Origin: Rotaria macrura
Lineage: Eukaryota; Rotifera; Eurotatoria; Philodinida; Philodinidae
Reading direction: 5' to 3'
Assembly: GCA_900239685.1 (NCBI GenBank)
Contig: OENT01000558.1
Location: forward strand, 1-64,000
Length of the DNA stretch: 64,000 nt
This document shows, piece by piece, positions 58,701-64,000 of the stretch. Positions within the stretch are counted from its first letter, which is position 1; the number at the start of each line of letters is the position of its first letter. Under the pieces are notes generated by a model. That model ran no database searches and was not told the DNA's origin. It saw only the letters and a list, made by a program, of their open reading frames with translations. The position numbers were made by a program, and so were the translations under genes.

Positions 58701-61700
58701 CTTCATGCCAAAAATGGATTCTTTAACAGTAGTTTGATATTAGAAATTTCTTCAAGTAGTATTAATCAATAAAATTAATCTTTGTTGACGATATCAACAT
58801 AGAAAACTGAGTTCATTTATTTATTTAAGGCGATAAATCATATCGTGATATGCGTACAACAAGACAAAGTCAGTCGATTATTATTTCTGGTGAATCTGGA
58901 GCTGGTTCGTTAATGAAGTTTTGGCTTCGATTATCATTCATAAGATTTTGTTTTCTTTATTCTTATAGGTAAAACAGAATCAGCCAAGTATGTTTTACAA
59001 TATTTAACAGAATCGTATGGTTCTCAAAGTGGTCTAATTGAAGATCGTATTAATAAATGTAAATAAATATTTTAGTCTTTTTTTTATAGTAAAATATAAT
59101 TTATTCATTCATTTTTTCATTGTTTCATCAGCAAATCCATTGTTAGAAGCATTTGGCAATGGTAAATAGAATATTATTTTTTTAAACTATATGTAATTGA
59201 GAATTTTTCTTCTCTAGCAAAAACAACTCGTAATAATAACTCAAGTCGTTTTGGTAAATTTATTGAAGTTCATTTTAATGACAAAGTATTGAATTCGTTA
59301 TTTCTGAAAGTCACACGTATTTATTTGTCGTCACTCTTTATTTTTCAGTATCGTGTCGTCGGTGGTTACATATCTCATTATTTACTTGAAAAATCTCGTA
59401 TTTGTTTTCAATCCAAAGATGAACGAAATTATCATATATTCTATCGTTTATGTGCTGGTGCACCTGAAAGTATTCGAAGTGCATTACGACTTGGTCCACC
59501 TGATAATTTTCATGTTTGTATTTGAATAGAAGAAATATAAAGTTGTAGATTTCGTTCTTTTATTTTATCTTAGTATCTTAAACGAGGTTGTACGCAATAT
59601 TTTTGCAATAATCAATCTGAAGGCAAACTATCGAAAAAATGTATAAGTCAAGATGTAAGTTGAATGTGTAAAGATATCAAATGCCTATTGCTTATCTATT
59701 TCAACAGAGATCATCATGAAGTAATTGAAAGTAAATAAAAGAAAAAAAAATTTTTTGTTTGACGAAGACTATCAGTAGATATAGTCAAGATTGAGAATAG
59801 CGTGTAATGATATTGTTTGTCTAATCGAATTGCTCTTGATATGTGTTGATGAGTAAATACCAATGATTCACTCATATGTATTGCTTATTCTAGTTGGTTT
59901 CTCATGCAATGTAACATAATACTTCTATAGAAAATTCAAAGGTTTCTAATTTCAAAAATCCTATCGTACTTGTATGCATGGCTTTCTCTTACCCTGTTTT
60001 ATAAGAAAAGACTTCTACTTTCAATGCAAGAGCATGTCAGATCTAAGTCCTGCTCGATGAAGTCTACCTTTGGATCTGATCAAAATTATATATTCTCATT
60101 AATTGAATACAGCGCATCCCCTGAAGTAAAAGTTCATCCGAAGTAATAGAAGACTCCTTTTAATTAATTAATTGCTTGCTAATTAGGAACTTTAATTAGT
60201 GTTTTTTCATCAAAATATGCTTGATTCTAAGGGTTTTCAGTTGGAAATATTAAGAGAATGTGTTCAAAATGATAATGACACCCTTTAAACCTTGAAAGTT
60301 CTGATAATTATAACGGTTTTCTGGAAAACCTTTTTAATTAAATATTGAAAAAAATCTGGTTCTTAATAGAAGACCCGATGTCTTTTATTTTGGGAGGGGG
60401 TTTGGTTATTAGATGATACTGAGAGTTGACAAAAAACGATTAATTAGTTACATTCGATAACATCTTCTGAATACATATATTTATATCAGATTTTACTGAA
60501 AAACTGTAACTAGTATAATGTAAAAGTATACAGCAATGAAAATTATGATTTTATAAAACTACGGAAATGAACAAGATTATAGAAGAAAATTGAAACTACG
60601 TTCATCTTTGTTTAGTTTATCTCAAAAGGACCGCTACGTGATCCACAACTAGACGATGGAAGTGATTTTATCGAATGTGATCAATCGATGGATCATATGG
60701 GTTTAACATCTCAAGATAAGATCAATATTTATAGTACAGTTGCATCTGTACTACATCTTGGAAATATTGATTTTGAAGATGATCCTGAAAGTACCAAAGG
60801 TGGTTGTAAGATAATACCATCAACTGAACAATCATTATCGATAACATCAGAAATGTTGGGTCTCCAAGTACGTGATCTTCGTAATGCATTAATAACACGA
60901 ATTCTAATGACAAGAACAACGGGTAACAGAGAAGATAATGCAATACCGTAAGTAGTTTTATGTTCCACTGTTTTTTCTAAGATAATAAAAGAATTTTTAT
61001 TGTTTTAAGTGTACCATTAAAAGTACACGAAGCCCAAAATGCTCGTGATGCATTAGCTAAAGCAATCTATGTTCGATTATTTGATCAAATTGTTAGTTTT
61101 ATTAATAAATCAATACCATATAGTTCATCGAATTCATATATCGGTATTCTTGATATAGCCGGTTTTGAATATTTTCCTGTGAATTCATTTGAACAATTCT
61201 GTATCAAGTATAATATTAAGAGATAATATTCTAAAATCGTTAATGAATATTTCTTTTCTAGTTATTGTAATGAAAAATTACAGCAATTTTTTAATGAACG
61301 TATTCTTAAAGAAGAACAATATATATATGAAAGAGAAGGTCTTGGCTTGAAAAAAATTCATTTTATTGATAATCAAGATTGCATCGGTATGTTATTATCC
61401 TTTGTTGTTTTAATTACGATTTATCTCTAGGATAAAAATCATTTTTTGTCTTTTATTTTCTTTTTGTTTGTTTTTAAATTTGAACAGATGTCTGGTAGGA
61501 ATAAATTCTTTTTTATTTGGTTACATTTGAGTGTATTTTCTGCATGAAACTTGTTTTTTCATATTCACTCGAAATATACTTCTAAATTAGTAATGAAAAA
61601 AAGTTAACTTATATCGTAGTCATACGCATAGAATCAACTAAGTTTCATCTTCATTCAATGACTTTTCATTCATCGAAATCAATTCGAATTACACAGATGG

Positions 61701-64000
61701 TAAACACTGTAGTAAATTCTTCTATTCATGATTCGTCTGTTTTCAATCTCTCGACGCGAAATTCCGAATTCGTTGATGAAGATTCATTATGAATTCTGCA
61801 TAAGTCGAGAAATATCCGAAGCTACGTCTTATGACTACACTTCTAGAGACGCATGAACAGATAGATTAATCGTTTGTAGTTCATCACTCGTTCAATTTAG
61901 AAAAGTAGATGTTCTTGGTATGTAAATTTTATGAAAACGAACTACAAGTTGCATCCAAACATGACTATTGATTTTTGATCGCTTCTTCAAATTTAATTCA
62001 GAGAAAATATTCGAGTCTTAAATTCGAAAGATGTGCATGGTTAGTATTGAATTTTGCGTCAGACGTTTCTCGTCAATAGTTAACACTTGAAAATGTAAAC
62101 ACAAAATCTTTGAGAATTCCCTTTTTGTTTTGTTCTCATACAGACAGCATGATATTTTAGATTTAGAATTTGATTTGATTTGCACGATAAACAAAAATGA
62201 TCAGATATTTTTTGTTTGTTTCTATACTAACAACTAAGAAAAGATATTTGTATACATATGTATGTTTTTTCTTTAAAAAAAAATGAATTTAGACTTGATC
62301 GAAGCAAAAACAACTGGTTGCTTTGATCTATTAGATGAAGAAAGTAAATTACCAACGCCACGAGTTGAACATTTTACAAATGAAGTTCATCATCGTAATA
62401 AAGGCCATCCAAGAATTGATGTATGAAGAATTATTTGAGAAATATATGTAAACAGTTTATTAAAATTTAGGTTCCACGAAAATCAAAATTACGTTCATCA
62501 CGTGAATTACGTGATGATGAAGGTTTTCTTATTCAACATTTTGCTGGTGCTGTTGTCTATTCAACAGTAGGACTTCTGTTTTTTAAGATATTGAATTTTA
62601 TTTTTACTTATTCTATATTTCAGGCTCAATTTATTGATAAAAATAATGATGCTTTACATGCGTCTCTTCTAAATCTTGTTCAAGAATGTAAAAATACTTT
62701 TATAAAAGCGCTATTCGCAAAATTACCTGAATTGGAACAATCAGCAGGCAAATTAAATTTTATTTCGGTCGGTTCGAAATTTCGTTCACAATTAAGTGAA
62801 CTTATGAATAAATTACGAAGTACCGTAAGTGAATTCAATAATTTTTAAATCTTAGAAAAGAGAAAACGATTGCATTCTGTTTAAGAAGACATTCTGAAAT
62901 GAACTAGCTTGAATATTGTATTCTTTGTCATTTTATTTTTAAATAATTCTATTCTTTGACCGCAAAACATTGTTCCTTGTGAATGAGATTCTCCTAAGAA
63001 AACAATTATTGATACATCTAGGACACATACTAAATTTAAATGTCAATCAATAGTTTCGGGTTGTTTTGAAAGTTAGTATGAATCGATGGTAAGAACTTTT
63101 TATGACCATATATATTTAACTCTAAGCATGGCTTTTATAGCGTACATAAAGAGTAGGATAATGATTTTTTTTCATTCTATTTTACGTTTCCCTAGTGATA
63201 CTTCTCACGTAGATATGAAATAGATATTGTTCATAATTTTCTAAAACTTTAATCGTCAACTTTATGACGATCAAAGTTGAGAATCTCTTTCAAGTAATCG
63301 TTTACTATATGACGTATTGATTTGTATTACTGGTTTTGTTCATTCCTTTGGCTTGCTATCTATCGACGATGTGAAGAACGTTTTTTTCATTTTTACATTT
63401 TAGGGTATCAGTTTTATTCGTTGTATTAAACCAAATCTGAAAATGGTTCCGAACTTATTTGAAGGTGGTCAAATATTAAGTCAACTTCAATGTAGTGGTA
63501 TGTCAAAAACAATACAAGCATAAGAAACATTTATAGACTTGTTTCTTTTGTTTCCTATGATCTAGGTATGGTATCAGTATTAGCTTTGATGCAACAAGGT
63601 TTTCCATCACGTACTCAATTCTCTGAATTATATTCAATGTATAAATCGTATCTACCAGCTGAATTAGCACGACTCGAACCACGTCTCTTTTGCAAGGCTC
63701 TATTCAAAGCTTTGAATCTACGTGATGCAGATTTTAAATTTGGTTTAACAAAAGTTTTTTTTCGTCCGGGAAAATTTGCTGAATTCGATCAAATCATGAA
63801 GTCTGATCCACAAAATTTAGCTTCGCTTATTTCAAAAGTTAAAAAATGGCTCTTATGGACAAGATGGAAAACAGCTCAATGGTGTGCCTTATCAGTTATC
63901 AAACGTAAATTCTACATAAGACATAAGAAAAAGAAACTTTCTATTTCTCTTCTTGATTATTTCTAGTTAAAAATAAAATTCTCTATCGACGTAAATGTTT
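55794..64000 (+). CDS. MYO6-like: unconventional myosin VI heavy chain, 3' end beyond the window
   Basis: Nineteen exons keep one frame for 816 codons: 55794-55916, 55985-56051, 56116-56189, 56254-56383, 58830-58904, 58969-59058, 59132-59161, 59218-59285, 59349-59513, 59574-59654, 60616-60947, 61010-61207, 61262-61386, 62293-62420, 62471-62566, 62624-62824, 63404-63497, 63566-63904 and 63967 to the edge. This is the ATP-driven motor: P-loop GESGAGKT (split by intron 5), switch [10 protein letters not shown], switch [10 protein letters not shown], actin-binding region FIRCIKPN, and converter [18 protein letters not shown]. After it come [19 protein letters not shown] and LKNKILYRR, the insert-2 and IQ segment that reverses direction in myosin VI, so the motor should walk to actin minus ends, for example in endocytosis. 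The cargo-binding tail is not in the window. Introns of 2.4, 0.96, 0.9 and 0.58 kb stand among others of about 45-75 nt. The frame at 63905-63966 is intronic read-through, not the C-terminus. Confidence 0.96.

Noticed and set aside
63905..63966. Apparent myosin C-terminus ending ..SLLDYF
   Set aside because: This is read-through of a 62-nt intron; splicing at 63904/63967 continues into the conserved LKNKI segment.

Overview
The window looks like nuclear DNA of a small-genome animal, most probably a bdelloid rotifer. It is strongly A+T rich. Coding regions are split by many very short introns (46 to about 70 nt) with GT..AG borders. The recognisable genes are animal-specific: a paired-box homeobox factor, myosin VI, an SLC41 magnesium carrier, Ly6-type GPI proteins and rhodopsin-like receptors. 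Accessory DNA is full of small inverted-repeat elements. The animal assignment is firm; the bdelloid assignment is an inference from intron size, receptor style and repeat content.

Layout. From 1 to 15 kb I see almost no intact gene. This stretch holds relics and repeats: a decayed ABCC/MRP4-like transporter (3.2-3.9 kb, minus), one small acidic orphan ORF (4.9-5.4 kb, minus), two copies of a 130-160 bp MITE, a 0.33 kb element built of TACGGTCGTA-like words, a 0.36 kb foldback, and a 559 bp hAT-like dimer with an 8-bp target duplication whose two halves carry the same core in opposite orientation. At 15.2 kb a Mutator-like MITE sits just upstream of an FAD amine oxidase (15.5-16.9 kb, plus). 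A five-exon Pax3/7-like gene lies on the minus strand at 19.1-20.5 kb. A 1.57 kb imperfect palindrome occupies 23.0-24.6 kb, and a small NlpC/LRAT-like protein 25.5-26.3 kb.

From 29.2 to 48.4 kb a two-gene cassette occurs twice in the same order: a 7TM receptor (plus) followed by a three-exon Ly6/quiver-like GPI protein (minus). The Ly6 copies are almost identical, whereas the receptor copies have clearly diverged. The second Ly6 copy has a single N where about 181 bp are missing.

The right end holds two large conserved genes in head-to-head orientation: an SLC41 Mg2+ transporter (12 exons, 49.2-55.5 kb, minus, 487 aa) and myosin VI (19 exons seen, 55.8 kb to the window edge, plus, cut off after the converter and reverse-gear insert). 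They share a 293 bp divergent promoter. Apart from that pair and the duplicated cassette, I see no functional coupling between neighbours.
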